Shown: in pieces, positions 35,201 to 43,529 of the stretch | Numbering within the stretch: the first letter of the stretch is position 1 | How the letters are laid out: every line of letters begins with the position of its first letter | Source: Bacteroides sp. Marseille-P3684 | GTDB lineage: Bacteria; Bacteroidota; Bacteroidia; Bacteroidales; Bacteroidaceae | Direction of reading: 5' to 3' | Assembly (NCBI RefSeq): GCF_900291465.1 | Contig: NZ_LT985808.1 | Coordinates: 3,649,494-3,706,277 of the forward strand | Length of the DNA stretch: 56,784 nt | Notes under the pieces: model-generated | Databases searched by the model: none | What the model saw: only the letters and a program-made list of their open reading frames with translations | What the model was told of the DNA's origin: nothing | Program-made: the position numbers and the translations under genes

Positions 35201-35346
35201 GTTCCTTTCACACTGATGTTAGCTCCTATGACCGCTTCCCCATTGGTGTCAACCACAACACCCCGAAGCTCCCGACGATGGTTCTGCGCCATCACCAATC
35301 CGGCCACACAACACCACACGATTAAAAAATGGATTATCCTGTTCAT
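32263..35346 (-). CDS. SusC/RagA-family TonB-dependent transporter
   Basis: A 1027-residue outer-membrane transporter. Signal peptide (MNRIIHFLIVWCCVAGLVMAQ), carboxypeptidase-regulatory-like domain (about 25-110, LRGVVVDTNGEAVIGANISVKG), LDEVVVVGYGTQKKTSLT TonB region, and plug (LSGQAAGLQVMSTTGDPS, IHIRGINKAPLLVIDGVPR, SISILKDAAAAAVYGARAANGVILV). The barrel ends YGVTLNLGF. The SusD gene overlaps its stop by a few bases if the longer SusD start is used, otherwise a short gap separates them. It follows the metalloprotease after 14 bases, so it probably imports products of that protease. Confidence 0.95.
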   Translation of the reverse strand: MNRIIHFLIVWCCVAGLVMAQNHRRELRGVVVDTNGEAVIGANISVKGTKLGTITDFDGAFTLQLPDSVRALQVTYIGFQSQTVAVTPGQTSLRVVLQNDLRQLDEVVVVGYGTQKKTSLTSSVEMVKADDLLQMGTVNLDEALSGQAAGLQVMSTTGDPSSRKEASIHIRGINKAPLLVIDGVPRFGTNTSDGEMLLSDLNPDDIESISILKDAAAAAVYGARAANGVILVQTKRAAGKPQKVSVNYRGQFNLQQATKLPHFLDAYEFAKLYNRAVANTPSTPYEAYTDEELEMIRTHAAPNKFGDENLLDYLDDYGYSMIHSLSVSGGNDAVRYYLSGGYTDTRGLYSGIGRDRYNYSMKLDATLLKGLTLSLDVTGSRSQNKNTSYTTLEAAYSYSPVQVLRFTNGQLASIEGGNPLIAVDGLGGYVEDKFNMSTITATLRYEIPWVKGLSAYLRGTFDNNSIINKTFDKPVTLYLYDENEDTFKEDSKTTYPKAKISLEQTDRFVDNKLVELGINYNRTFAEMHDVSALLILNYQDYKNRYMSGTNLDMPGIYPETIGTAVSAKLSGDEYYNERASMIGRLTYGYGNRYFVEGSFRVDGSTKFHPDHRWGFFPTVSASWVLSNEPFFKAWQQRVLSNVKFRASLGILGDDGSIADYAYLLNYMYTTQQGYNIGGNMKPGIVMSTGNYPNPKLEWGKSRDYNLGIDLGFWDNRISLSYEYYWRYNTNMITSAPAYLYPPSTGVEGNVPSMNFGKVKAWGWDLTLTHLNTIGAWKYNAALRLSKTDDVVKDYGDESSVDPLRRRVGKSSLVWWMYEADGLFQTEEEIKNHPLDQDGKKNATLAPGDIRYKDQNGDNELTDLDKIAVKNSSMPDMTMSLRLGVEYKGFFINATIQGVSGYKQDISDLYTLENNSLQRFQDYHLTDTWNEDNRDAHYPRIKFANKNDNNRKASTFWLQSCNFVRLKALSVGYSIPRHLLSRVKLSSASIALQGSNLHTWSSLENMDPETLRGYPVQRSYGVTLNLGF

Positions 35347-35360
35347 AAGTTAAGAGTTTA

Positions 35361-37943
35361 TTAGTCTGCACTTAGCGTTCGTTGAATCATTGTAATCTGA
35401 TAATCATAGAAATCACGGTCTGTACCCGATGCTCCGAGACGACGTGATTGATAGAGCCTCAACACTCGGTGCAGGCATCCGCTCATCATCGGTTCCAGCT
35501 TCTCTTTCGGCAGTGAGGGTAAACTGAAATTCAGACGGACAAATGAGTGTGCATCGTCTGCATGACTACATACAGGCTCTGAGGATACTGTTTCCTGCAT
35601 CAATTCTTCATACGCATCCAACGCCGAGGAACTGCTTTTCTTTGCAGCATTCACAGCCAGTCCGCTGTTGCGAATCATCAAGTTTATAGCAGCGGCCTCA
35701 ATACTCCGGTCCGCATCTGTCAGTCGGCGTCCGGCATAGGTCTGCTTGAACAGCTCCTTCATTACGTCATCAATATAGGCAGACAGGGTATAGTTGCCTT
35801 CAGGGTCATATTGTCCACCTTCCTCTATGCGATAAAGCGCCGTCGGACTCAGCAGACAGCCCACGACCGAGGAACGTAACTTATCGTTCATATTCATTCC
35901 GGCTTCAAAGTTAACAAACAGTTCCTTGGGAGTGAGCCAGGCATCATACGTCCGTGCCTGCTCCAGCAACCAGTGCATAGCCGCCTGCTGATGCGCCTTG
36001 TCAACATAGTTCTTTCCCATTGCCCCATCACCCTGGCGAACCTCCCGGTAACGTATACCACCTATATAAGGCATTACATGACGCAAGTGACGAGTATACT
36101 GCTGCACAATGGCATTGTACATCTTCTCCATATCATCGTAACGTGCCCCCTGTTCGTGCATCCACTCAGGAAGATGCGCCATAATGAGCTTCAGATTAGC
36201 GATGGCAAGGTTACCCGATTTAATGTGGTCATTGCCCAAGTCCTCTGTCTGGTCAGTAGGATCGACCGTAGCGAAAGCCTGCTGTGCCCCGAACTCATAC
36301 ATAGGGTCTGCTGCCTTTTCCGCAATCCAACGGTCCAACACGGATTTTTCATCATCAGGAGTATCTGCATCGGGAATCAGTCGATAGCCCCAGTTGATAG
36401 CATAGATATCATAAACACCCAGTACCGGTGGGGTAAGTTTCACGCCACGCTCCACATCGCCCGGCTGCGCCACGAAATTGTTGCGCGCATAGTCCATAAC
36501 ACTAGGAGTAGTACCATACTTTTGAGTAAACGATGGGCTACGCAAAGAATCTACCGGAAATGCATAACTGGCACCCATGTTATGCATCAAGCCCAATGTA
36601 TGTCCGATTTCATGTACTGCCACATAACGAATTGATTCACGCATCACTTCGTCATCGAACACAGACTTACGCACCCGTGGGTCAACTGCCCCCGTCTGCA
36701 CGAAACGCCAGTCATGGAGAAGTGACACCACGTTATGATACCAGATGACGTCGGCTGTGAGAATCTCTCCCGTCCGCGGATCAACATAGCTGGGTCCCAT
36801 CGCGTTTGCAATTGGGGTAGCTGCATACTTGACACAACTGTAGCGCATGTCATCAGGATCGAACGAAGGGTCGTCCGTAGGATAATCTACCGCACGCACC
36901 ACATTCTTGAAACCCGCGGCTTCAAAAGCCCGGTTCCAGTCTTCGATCCCTTGTTTCACTGCACTCCTCCATTTGTCTGGAAAGGCAGAATCTACATAAA
37001 ACACCAGCGGTTTCTCCGGTTCGACCAGTTCGCCCCGGAAATAACGCTCCATATCCTCCTGTTTCGGACGAATGCGCCAGCGATTGATGTAGGTCCTCTC
37101 CACAATGCGATCATGCCCCGATGTGTAAAGCTCCTTCATGTCGTTAAAAAAGCCCACCCTATTGTCCTGCAAACGGCGAGGCATCGGGTCATCAGGCAAC
37201 ACAAAAAGCGAGCGGTGCACCACCACAGTGTACGGACGATTGAGTGGCGTAAGATTGTAGGACAAAAGGCTCTCCACTTCGATGTTCTTCGGAAAAGTCT
37301 TCACTTGCATGATATTCGAGCCATCTGCCTGAAACGTACCTTTTAGTGACTTACTGCCACCCAGCAACTTTTCCAATGGATTATCAGGTTTTATGGGACT
37401 GATGATGCGTTCGTTCGTCCCAAAAAAATCTGTCATGTTGATAACCACACTACCCTTATTCCGAGCCACAATCTTGAAGCCCTTCAACACTGGATCAGCA
37501 AAGTTCCGGTGAAATGCCGCTGCTATCGGATCAGCCGCATCCACTTCATTTTGATATTGCACCTTGTGCATATACACCTTTTGGTTATCTTTCGAGAAAC
37601 GAATCATCAACGGCGCAGACACCATCTGTCCTGCTACAAAATCCTGCGTATCACTTGTTCGAGCGATGCGGTTTGCCAACATGTACGTGTGATTGAATGC
37701 CGAATCCGGTAATTCAAAATAGAGTTCATTCTTGTCCGTCTTATACCAGGTCATGAAAAGGCCCGGCTTACCCACGGCACCTCGTGTCAGCTTTGCATAG
37801 TCAGAATTTGTGGAATCTTTTTTCTGAACAATGTCCACTTTCTTCTTTTTCTTCAACCAGTATCCCTCTATGACGGACGAAGAGGCTGTTATACCCCCTC
37901 CCCACATACACAGAGCGACAAACACTACTGTTTTCGCCTTCAT
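35361..37943 (-). CDS. Secreted zinc metalloprotease (DUF5117/DUF5118 type)
   Basis: An 860-residue protein with an N-terminal signal peptide, and no lipobox. N-terminal DUF5118/5117-like region (about 35-400), then a metzincin-like catalytic domain: HEIGHTLGLMHN near residues 440-451 supplies three zinc-binding His and the catalytic Glu; a downstream MDYARNN Met-turn-like segment follows. The C-terminal part is helical. Such proteins are common in Bacteroidetes and are thought to be periplasmic or outer-membrane peptidases. As first gene of a transcript with SusC and SusD, it probably releases peptides for uptake, or matures glycoprotein substrates. No glycosidase accompanies it. Confidence 0.88.
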   Translation of the reverse strand: MKAKTVVFVALCMWGGGITASSSVIEGYWLKKKKKVDIVQKKDSTNSDYAKLTRGAVGKPGLFMTWYKTDKNELYFELPDSAFNHTYMLANRIARTSDTQDFVAGQMVSAPLMIRFSKDNQKVYMHKVQYQNEVDAADPIAAAFHRNFADPVLKGFKIVARNKGSVVINMTDFFGTNERIISPIKPDNPLEKLLGGSKSLKGTFQADGSNIMQVKTFPKNIEVESLLSYNLTPLNRPYTVVVHRSLFVLPDDPMPRRLQDNRVGFFNDMKELYTSGHDRIVERTYINRWRIRPKQEDMERYFRGELVEPEKPLVFYVDSAFPDKWRSAVKQGIEDWNRAFEAAGFKNVVRAVDYPTDDPSFDPDDMRYSCVKYAATPIANAMGPSYVDPRTGEILTADVIWYHNVVSLLHDWRFVQTGAVDPRVRKSVFDDEVMRESIRYVAVHEIGHTLGLMHNMGASYAFPVDSLRSPSFTQKYGTTPSVMDYARNNFVAQPGDVERGVKLTPPVLGVYDIYAINWGYRLIPDADTPDDEKSVLDRWIAEKAADPMYEFGAQQAFATVDPTDQTEDLGNDHIKSGNLAIANLKLIMAHLPEWMHEQGARYDDMEKMYNAIVQQYTRHLRHVMPYIGGIRYREVRQGDGAMGKNYVDKAHQQAAMHWLLEQARTYDAWLTPKELFVNFEAGMNMNDKLRSSVVGCLLSPTALYRIEEGGQYDPEGNYTLSAYIDDVMKELFKQTYAGRRLTDADRSIEAAAINLMIRNSGLAVNAAKKSSSSALDAYEELMQETVSSEPVCSHADDAHSFVRLNFSLPSLPKEKLEPMMSGCLHRVLRLYQSRRLGASGTDRDFYDYQITMIQRTLSAD

Positions 37944-37999
37944 TCCTTAATTTTTTAGTCTGTTAATATCCTTTTTCTTGTTATACTATCAAATTAAGC

Positions 38000-38007
38000 T
38001 ATTTTTG
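38000..38007 (+). promoter_or_regulatory. Promoter -7 box of the phosphoesterase gene
   Basis: TATTTTTG is an exact TAnnTTTG match, with CTTG 19 bases upstream as a partial -33 box. Confidence 0.6.
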
Positions 38008-38066
38008 AGCAAAGAATCAACTAATTGCAAGTTCTCTTGCAGGAGACCGCAGCAACCAACAGACAA

Positions 38067-38903
38067 ATGAAAATACTTTTTCCCTTACTGACGTCAATAC
38101 TTTTTCTCACCTCGTGCGCTTCGCTCAGCCACTATCCCGGCATCGGACGAACGCGGAAGTACACGTTCGAACATCCGCAGGTACCACAGTCCTTCGACGG
38201 GTTCCGCATCGCCTTTGTCTCAGACATCCACTATCCGAGCAAGTTCAAACGGAAGCACCTGCACAACCTCGTCCGTGCCCTACGCGACTTGCAGCCGGAC
38301 CTATTGCTTCTCGGGGGTGACTACCAGGAGGGATGCGAGTACGTGGAGGAGTTGTTCACAGAGCTGGGACGCGTGCATCCGCCCTACGGCACAGCGGGAG
38401 TTTTGGGAAACAATGACTATGAACGTTGCACGGAGCAGATACGGGAGTGCATGGAACGTCACCAAATCCGTGTGCTGGAACATCGCAACGACACCGTGTG
38501 GCGCGACAGCTCCTTCATCATCGTCAGTGGTGTACGCAACCCGTTCGACCTGAAGGCGAACGGCATCTCTCCCACCCTCGCCCTGCATGACAGCGACTTC
38601 GTCATTCTCCTGACGCACACGCCCGACTACGTGGAGGATGTGCCCGTGCCTCACACCGATTTGGCTTTGGCAGGTCATACACATGGCGGACAGGTCTCCT
38701 TCTTCCGTCTGTGGACGCCGCAGACAGGTTCCAAATACGGCAGTCGGCTGCTCACCGGACGGCGTACCGACAGCCACGGACTCCCCGTCATCATTACCAA
38801 CGGACTGGGGACATCCCGCCTTCCCGTCCGTTTTTGCTCACCCAGTGAAATTGTGGAGATTACGTTGAAGAGGGAGTATTCTGATAACAGGAATGGCTTA
38901 TGA
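38067..38903 (+). CDS. Calcineurin-like metallophosphoesterase lipoprotein
   Basis: Starting at MKILFPLLTSILFLTSC gives a lipoprotein signal; 14 codons upstream remain open but lie in the leader. About 278 residues. Metallophosphoesterase motifs in order: VSDIHYPS (DxH), LLLGGDYQEG (GDx), VLGNNDYERC (GNxD in place of GNHE), LLTHTPDY and AGHTHGGQVS (GHxH). These coordinate two metal ions for phosphodiester or phosphomonoester hydrolysis. Membrane-linked relatives (YaeI/LpxG-like) hydrolyse phospholipid head groups or UDP-diacylglucosamine; substrate here is unknown. Its stop codon overlaps the start of a small downstream frame (ATGA). Confidence 0.9.
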   Translation: MKILFPLLTSILFLTSCASLSHYPGIGRTRKYTFEHPQVPQSFDGFRIAFVSDIHYPSKFKRKHLHNLVRALRDLQPDLLLLGGDYQEGCEYVEELFTELGRVHPPYGTAGVLGNNDYERCTEQIRECMERHQIRVLEHRNDTVWRDSSFIIVSGVRNPFDLKANGISPTLALHDSDFVILLTHTPDYVEDVPVPHTDLALAGHTHGGQVSFFRLWTPQTGSKYGSRLLTGRRTDSHGLPVIITNGLGTSRLPVRFCSPSEIVEITLKREYSDNRNGL

Positions 38904-39221
38904 GAAATAAAGATTACAAAAAGAGTGCATGGAAGAAAAGCCGCAAGTTTGGCGACAAGAGAGCCCCCTTCCCCTCGCACCATAAAATGGTATAAGGGAT
39001 ATGCGGATGTCCGTATGGACAGAGATGGATGGGTAGCCCAGTTCACAGAAGTCTCAGCACACAGATATTATCTGGAAAGGTTGTTGCCCCATGAGATTGC
39101 ACACTGCATTGCGTTCAGCCAAAGTCTGATGCAGCATTCCACATCCAAGAATGAAAATTATGCAGATAACTTCGCGTACAATCACGAAAGAAGGAAGGCC
39201 ATCAACAAAGATGTTCAGTAA
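38900..39221 (+). pseudogene. Small zincin-like gene, apparently frameshifted
   Basis: ATG at 38900 overlaps the phosphoesterase stop (ATGA). This frame encodes a basic MRNKDYKKSAWKKSRKFG start and stops at 38993-38995. Skipping one A in the run AAAA at about 38984-38987 joins it to a second frame that continues WYKGYADVRMDRDGWVAQF and ends at 39221, about 106 residues in all. The second part contains HEIAH, fitting HEXXH, and then NENYADNFAYNHERR, where the Glu could be the third zinc ligand as in small ImmA-like zincins. Either a single-base indel has broken the gene, the base is a sequencing error, or the frame is shifted by the ribosome. Family not recognised. Confidence 0.55.
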
Positions 39222-39241
39222 GCCTCCGCCCCTCCCGACAA

Positions 39242-39871
39242 TCACTCCTTCAGCTTCTCATTGTCAAACCACTTCCCGATGAAAATCTTGTTGTCCAGGT
39301 CAAACTGGGCACCATAACCGCAACGGACGTTGTGGCGATACTGTCCGTACCAGAAACGTCCGTCATTCCAATAATAGATGCCATAACCATGACGCTCGCC
39401 GTTCCAGGTCTCACCCACGTAACGGTCACCGTTGGCATAGGTCATCGACTCGAAACGGTAGGCCTTGGCTGTCGCGGCATCGGGTGCCGACACTCCGTCG
39501 GGAGTCTGGATGCGGAGCAGCTCGCCCGTGGTGAGGTCGTAGAGCGAATAGAATGTTTTCGAACCGACATTGGCAGTCTTGTCATCCATCAGAATGCCGA
39601 AGATGCACTCCCCGTCGCGGTACTGCCCCACCCACTGGGAACCATTGTTGTTGATGAATATGCCGTAGCCATAGAGCACGCCGTCACGCGACTGCCCCCA
39701 GTACTGGCCGTTGGCAGTATTGACCAGGCAGGTGACACACTCGGCAGCCACGTCGTTGAACACTTGTTGGAAGGCATCGGGGATGCGGTCGTAACGGTAC
39801 AGGTTGTCTTGCTGTGACCAGGCGCAGAGTGCACACAGGCAGCTCAGCAGCGAGAGGTAGAGTCGTTTCAT
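39242..39871 (-). CDS. Secreted MORN-repeat protein
   Basis: A 209-residue protein with a signal peptide ([19 protein letters not shown]) and several MORN-type repeats: [57 protein letters not shown] and [20 protein letters not shown] repeats form beta-sheet ribbons that bind lipids or proteins; bacterial ones are little studied, and this one should be periplasmic or surface-associated. Its start overlaps the end of nadD by four bases (ATGA type), so it is the last gene of the yicC-gmk-nadD transcript. Confidence 0.85.
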   Translation of the reverse strand: MKRLYLSLLSCLCALCAWSQQDNLYRYDRIPDAFQQVFNDVAAECVTCLVNTANGQYWGQSRDGVLYGYGIFINNNGSQWVGQYRDGECIFGILMDDKTANVGSKTFYSLYDLTTGELLRIQTPDGVSAPDAATAKAYRFESMTYANGDRYVGETWNGERHGYGIYYWNDGRFWYGQYRHNVRCGYGAQFDLDNKIFIGKWFDNEKLKE

Positions 39872-40455
39872 AAATACCAGTTTTCTTGTTTGATACGTTC
39901 GTAGACAGCCGGGGGAAGGAAGAAGCGTATGTCCTTGCCTTGCCGCAGACCTTCACGGATGAAGGTCGAACTGACATCGAGCAGAGGAGCCTTGACCAGC
40001 CGCACCTGGGGCGGAAGCTCTTCCGTGTTGACGTCAAAACCCGGACGGGGATAAATGATGAGCTTGTTTTCGGCAATGAGCCGCTGTGGGTTGAACCACA
40101 GGTTGAACACCTTCCAGTTGTCGCTCCCGATGATGAGGTGGAACTCGTTCTCGGGGTAGGCACGCTTGAGTGCCTGGAGGGTGTGGACGGTGTAGGACGG
40201 ACGGGGCTGGTGAAACTCGAAGTCGGACACGTAGAACTTCTCATACCCCTGAGTGGCAAGCCGTGCCAGCTCCAGCCGGCAATGGTCATCGAGCAGGTCG
40301 TCGTGCTGCTTCAGCGGATTCTGGGGTGTGACAAGAAACCACACGGCATCCAGACCGCCAAACTCACAGAGGTAGTTCGCCAGTGCCAAGTGGCCGATGT
40401 GTATGGGGTTGAACGAGCCACCGAAGATGCCGACTTTCCGGGGGAGCGTGTCCAT
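39868..40455 (-). CDS. nadD: Nicotinate-nucleotide adenylyltransferase
   Basis: Adenylates nicotinate mononucleotide in NAD synthesis; cytoplasmic. The nucleotidyltransferase motif [18 protein letters not shown] is near the N-terminus, [11 protein letters not shown] is in the middle, and [20 protein letters not shown] (the ISSTxIR motif) is near residue 165. The 195-residue length is typical. The start overlaps the stop of a 51-codon membrane ORF (ATGA), and the end overlaps the MORN gene start, so all three appear translationally coupled. Confidence 0.96.
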   Translation of the reverse strand: MDTLPRKVGIFGGSFNPIHIGHLALANYLCEFGGLDAVWFLVTPQNPLKQHDDLLDDHCRLELARLATQGYEKFYVSDFEFHQPRPSYTVHTLQALKRAYPENEFHLIIGSDNWKVFNLWFNPQRLIAENKLIIYPRPGFDVNTEELPPQVRLVKAPLLDVSSTFIREGLRQGKDIRFFLPPAVYERIKQENWYL

Positions 40456-40610
40456 CAGCGCTTCTTCCGTTTCTTGGCTCCCAGGAGGTTCACCACCTGA
40501 AGGAAGATGACGAACACCATGGCAAAAGCGATGACATACTCCTCCTTGTAGACGGCATAGCCGCCTACACCCAGTGCTGCCAGTATGATGACAATGAAAA
40601 GGATACGCAT
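40455..40610 (-). CDS. 51-residue membrane micro-protein between gmk and nadD
   Basis: A short frame, [20 protein letters not shown] onward, with two hydrophobic segments (about 2-20 and 27-44) and a basic tail GAKKRKKR. It starts 7 bases after the gmk stop and its stop overlaps the nadD start (ATGA), which strongly suggests it is translated. Function unknown; it looks like a two-helix inner-membrane micro-protein. Confidence 0.72.
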   Translation of the reverse strand: MRILFIVIILAALGVGGYAVYKEEYVIAFAMVFVIFLQVVNLLGAKKRKKR

Positions 40611-40617
40611 AGAGATT

Positions 40618-41181
40618 CTATCTGTTTAGAAATTTACGGATTACGTCGTAGGCGCGCTGCTGGGCTTCCTCCAGGTTGTCGTTCACCACCACGACATCAA
40701 ACTGCGGAGCAAATCCCAGTTCATACTCAGCCTTCGCCACACGGTCTTCAATCACTTCAGGGGCATCGGTGCCGCGTCCGACCAGCCGACGGCGCAGCTC
40801 CTCGACGGATGGCGGCTGGATGAATACCGAGAGGGCGCGTTCGCCGTAATACTTCTTGATGTTGCAGCCTCCCACGACATCGACATCGAACACGACGTTC
40901 TGTCCGGCAGCCAGTTGCTTCTCAACCTGTGACTTCAGCGTGCCGTAGAAACGTCCGGGATAGACCTCCTCGTACTCGAGGAACTCGCCCCGGGCAATGC
41001 GTTCACGGAATTCGTCGGGAGTCAGGAAGAAATATTCCACACCGTCCCGCTCCGTTCCACGCGGAGGACGGCTGGTCGCAGAGATGGAGAACGCCAGGTT
41101 CAGGTCCTGCTGCAGCAAGTGGTTGATGATGGTCGACTTGCCGGACCCCGAGGGGGCGGAAAAGATAATCAGTTTACCCAT
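40618..41181 (-). CDS. gmk: Guanylate kinase
   Basis: Phosphorylates GMP to GDP; cytoplasmic. I start at MGKLIIFSAPSGSGKST, 12 codons inside the longest frame, because the P-loop always lies at the extreme N-terminus in this family. Further motifs: SISATSRPPRGTERDGVEYFFL (GMP-binding), EYEEVYPGRFYGT and VFDVDVVGGCNIKKYY, and a helical C-terminus. About 187 residues is normal. It follows yicC after about 25 bases and precedes the micro-protein gene. Confidence 0.97.
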   Translation of the reverse strand: MGKLIIFSAPSGSGKSTIINHLLQQDLNLAFSISATSRPPRGTERDGVEYFFLTPDEFRERIARGEFLEYEEVYPGRFYGTLKSQVEKQLAAGQNVVFDVDVVGGCNIKKYYGERALSVFIQPPSVEELRRRLVGRGTDAPEVIEDRVAKAEYELGFAPQFDVVVVNDNLEEAQQRAYDVIRKFLNR

Positions 41182-41206
41182 AAGACGTAAGTTTGTGTAT
41201 TCGACA

Positions 41207-42082
41207 TCACATGACATTCAGCACCTGCTCCTTGATTTGCTCCAGCTCATCCTTCATCTTCACCACGATGTTCTGCATCTCGGCATGATTGGACTTGCTT
41301 CCGGTGGTGTTGATTTCGCGGCCCATCTCCTGAGCGATGAACCCGAGCTTCTTGCCCTGCCCGTGTCCGTCGTGCATGGTCTCGCGGAAGTAGCGCAAGT
41401 GGTTTGCCAGGCGCTGCTTCTCCTCGTTGATATCCAGCTTTTCGATGTAATAGATGAGTTCCTGCTCCAGGCGGTTCTTGTCATAATCGACGCTGAGCGT
41501 CTTCTCCAGCGCGTCGGTGATGCGTTCGCGGATGCGGGTGACGCGCTCCGTCTCATACACTTCGATGGATGCCAGGAGGGAGGTGATGTTGTCGAGCTTC
41601 TCGTTGAACTTGCGTTCGAGCGCTTCGCCTTCCTGCCGGCGGAAGTCCACCAGCCGGTCGATGGCTTCATGGATGGCGTCGTTGACTACCGTCCACTCTT
41701 CTTCAGAGAGCTCCTGGATTTCCACCTTGGTCAGGACGTCGGGCAGACGGAGCAAGGTCTGGAACCAGTCGGCAGGGAGAGGGATGCCGGTCGTCTCGGC
41801 AATGGTGTTTATCTGTTTGTAGTAGTTCTCAAGTACTGCCATGTTGATGGGTGTCGCCGTGTCGGCAACATCTTTCTCCACCCACAGCATGAAGTCCACC
41901 TTTCCACGCTCCAGCCGCTTGGCTATCAGGTTGCGTATTTCCATCTCTTTCTCACGATAGAGTGGCGCGATGCGGGTGGACAGGTCGAGGGCTTTGCTGT
42001 TGAGCGACTTGATCTCGACATTGATTTTCTTTCCTTCGAATGCGACTGTCGCCTTGCCGTATCCGGTCATTGATTGTATCAT
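41207..42082 (-). CDS. yicC: YicC-family endoribonuclease
   Basis: Starting at MIQSMTGYGKA gives about 291 residues, the family length; the 61 codons upstream lie in the promoter region. The N-terminal MTGYGKATVAFEGKKINVEIKSLNSKALD and the C-terminal GREINTTGSKSNHAEMQNIVVKMKDELEQIKEQVLNV are hallmarks of YicC/YloC, recently described as an endoribonuclease family. Between them is a long coiled-coil-like region. In many bacteria yicC lies next to gmk, as here. A perfect promoter lies just upstream, making this the first gene of the transcript yicC, gmk, micro-ORF, nadD, MORN. Confidence 0.93.
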   Translation of the reverse strand: MIQSMTGYGKATVAFEGKKINVEIKSLNSKALDLSTRIAPLYREKEMEIRNLIAKRLERGKVDFMLWVEKDVADTATPINMAVLENYYKQINTIAETTGIPLPADWFQTLLRLPDVLTKVEIQELSEEEWTVVNDAIHEAIDRLVDFRRQEGEALERKFNEKLDNITSLLASIEVYETERVTRIRERITDALEKTLSVDYDKNRLEQELIYYIEKLDINEEKQRLANHLRYFRETMHDGHGQGKKLGFIAQEMGREINTTGSKSNHAEMQNIVVKMKDELEQIKEQVLNVM

Positions 42083-42100
42083 ATACTCTGCTATTTTTTG

Positions 42101-42108
42101 CAAAAGTA
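42101..42108 (-). promoter_or_regulatory. Promoter -7 box of the yicC operon
   Basis: The minus strand reads TACTTTTG, an exact TAnnTTTG match, about 19 bases before the yicC start, with GTTG 20 bases further upstream. The leader is very short. Confidence 0.65.
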
Positions 42109-42183
42109 ATTCATTCTGCCTAGTTGACCAACACCGCATTTGAAGTTTTATGGGCTTCTGCCCAGGAAGCGGAAAGCCGGGGT

Positions 42184-42732
42184 TCAGAATGTGTCGTCGC
42201 CCCACCAGCGGTCGAAGGTGCGCGGACACACACGGTGGATGGACTCTTCGTCGTCTTCCTCCCACTGGAAGTCAAGGTGGGGCAGCACATCGGCAGGCCA
42301 TTCATAGCGTGCGGCTTCTTCGTCAAAGTCCTTGCCGTACACCTCTTCCAGGATGTTCATCACAGCATAGTCCAGCTCCTCCTGCTGCGGATATTCACTG
42401 CCCGACGGGTTGCTCAACCGACCGAAGACATCGCACAGGGAGTCTGCGTTTTCCAGTGCCGCATAGAAGATGTCCCGTCCGCGTGCCATGAGCCAGAAAC
42501 GGAAATTGTCAAACCCGTCATCGCTGCATCCTCCCAGCACGACATAAGCCACTGCCCACAAGTCCTGCCGGTAAGACAGACGTCCGAAATATTCCCACCA
42601 GTAACGGAAACCCATCAGCTCCTCCACCGGGCATCGGCCCAACACTGCCTCCAGGTTGCGTCCGCCGTGAGACTCCTCGATGAGCTGCCAGAAGCGGGTC
42701 TCTGTAATCAAGGTTGCTACATCCTTTTTCAT
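42184..42732 (-). CDS. DUF4240-like protein
   Basis: A 182-residue soluble protein. Features: FWQLIEESHGG near the N-terminus, ELMGFRYWWEYFGRLSYRQDLWAVAYVVLGGCSDDGFDNFRFWLMARGRDIFYAALENAD in the middle, and ARYEWPADVLPHLDFQWEEDDE near the end. The many Trp and acidic residues and the DGFDNFRFWL motif fit DUF4240, whose function is unknown; the family is often found near toxin-immunity genes, but nothing of that kind is adjacent. It has its own promoter and ends about 100 bases before the yicC operon. Confidence 0.82.
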   Translation of the reverse strand: MKKDVATLITETRFWQLIEESHGGRNLEAVLGRCPVEELMGFRYWWEYFGRLSYRQDLWAVAYVVLGGCSDDGFDNFRFWLMARGRDIFYAALENADSLCDVFGRLSNPSGSEYPQQEELDYAVMNILEEVYGKDFDEEAARYEWPADVLPHLDFQWEEDDEESIHRVCPRTFDRWWGDDTF

Positions 42733-42785
42733 CTTTTCATGTTTTTACAGGATTGTCATCGTGAAACCAAACTTCTTATGATACA

Positions 42786-42793
42786 CAAAGATA
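42786..42793 (-). promoter_or_regulatory. Promoter -7 box of the DUF4240 gene
   Basis: The minus strand reads TATCTTTG, an exact TAnnTTTG match, about 54 bases before the start codon, with GTTG 19 bases upstream. Confidence 0.65.
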
Positions 42794-43335
42794 GGGAGAA
42801 TCTGACAATGTACAACTTCTATTTCCCTTTTTATGGACCGGCACATGAAAAAGAGGGGACGAAGGGAAAGAAATGTCATCCGACGCTTCTCTCCGCTTCG
42901 TCCCTTGTCAACCACGACTAGTTACAGAAAAACTCTTCCTGCACACAGAGCCGTCCAGAGGGGAACCGGCTGCCGTGTCCTCTTTCTTGTGCCTGTGTCC
43001 GGATAGTCGCTACCACGGACACAGACAGCAAGACAAAGAGAAGAGTCAAAAAGAATGATTTATCCTTTGTTCGTCAGGCCTAGGTCTCATCATATATGTG
43101 TCACAGAAATCACAGACATCCTAATCACAAAGGAGACTGAATATGGGAAGAATCATGCGAACCGTCAGAGGAACTGTCGGTCCGCATGACCCATACCCAA
43201 TTTCCCTCATAACATTTTTACAATGCAAAAGACGCCATTTCTGATGACATCTACACGACAAAAAGTCCGAATACACATGCAATTCGTCCTAAAGACAAGT
43301 AACCGAGGACAAATGGACACAGCTGCCTATACACA

Positions 43336-43363
43336 GTGAGACCGGCCTCACGACCGGTCTCAC
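43336..43363. terminator. Strong hairpin downstream of buk
   Basis: Perfect 10-bp stem GTGAGACCGG with CCGGTCTCAC and an 8-nt loop, about 165 bases past the buk stop. No U-tract follows on either strand, so its role in termination is uncertain. Confidence 0.4.
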
Positions 43364-43529
43364 CCGCAAAATCATATCCTGAAAACGACTCTACTGTTTG
43401 TGAGAAAGTATCTGGCTGTTTCGTTGGCCCGGCAACGTGCTTGCACATCATTGCCTGAGACAAGCCGCGGAAAACCCCTGACGGCTCACAAACACCTCAA
43501 AAATCTCGGTAGCTCAATATCGTTGAATC

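Larger units (their letters stand above)
42733..43529. other. Gene-free region with four hairpins
   Basis: About 800 bases between the DUF4240 gene and buk without a convincing gene. It contains four inverted repeats: GGGACGAAG with CTTCGTCCC (about 42856-42904), CTGTGTCCG with CGGACACAG (42993-43024, extendable outward), an interrupted CATGCG/CGCATG stem (about 43155-43190), and the perfect GTGAGACCGG/CCGGTCTCAC (43336-43363). The last may terminate buk. A promoter for DUF4240 lies near the left end. Confidence 0.65.

Noticed and set aside
43251-43463. A 70-codon minus-strand frame downstream of buk
   Set aside because: It runs through the GTGAGACCGG hairpin and has no convincing features.
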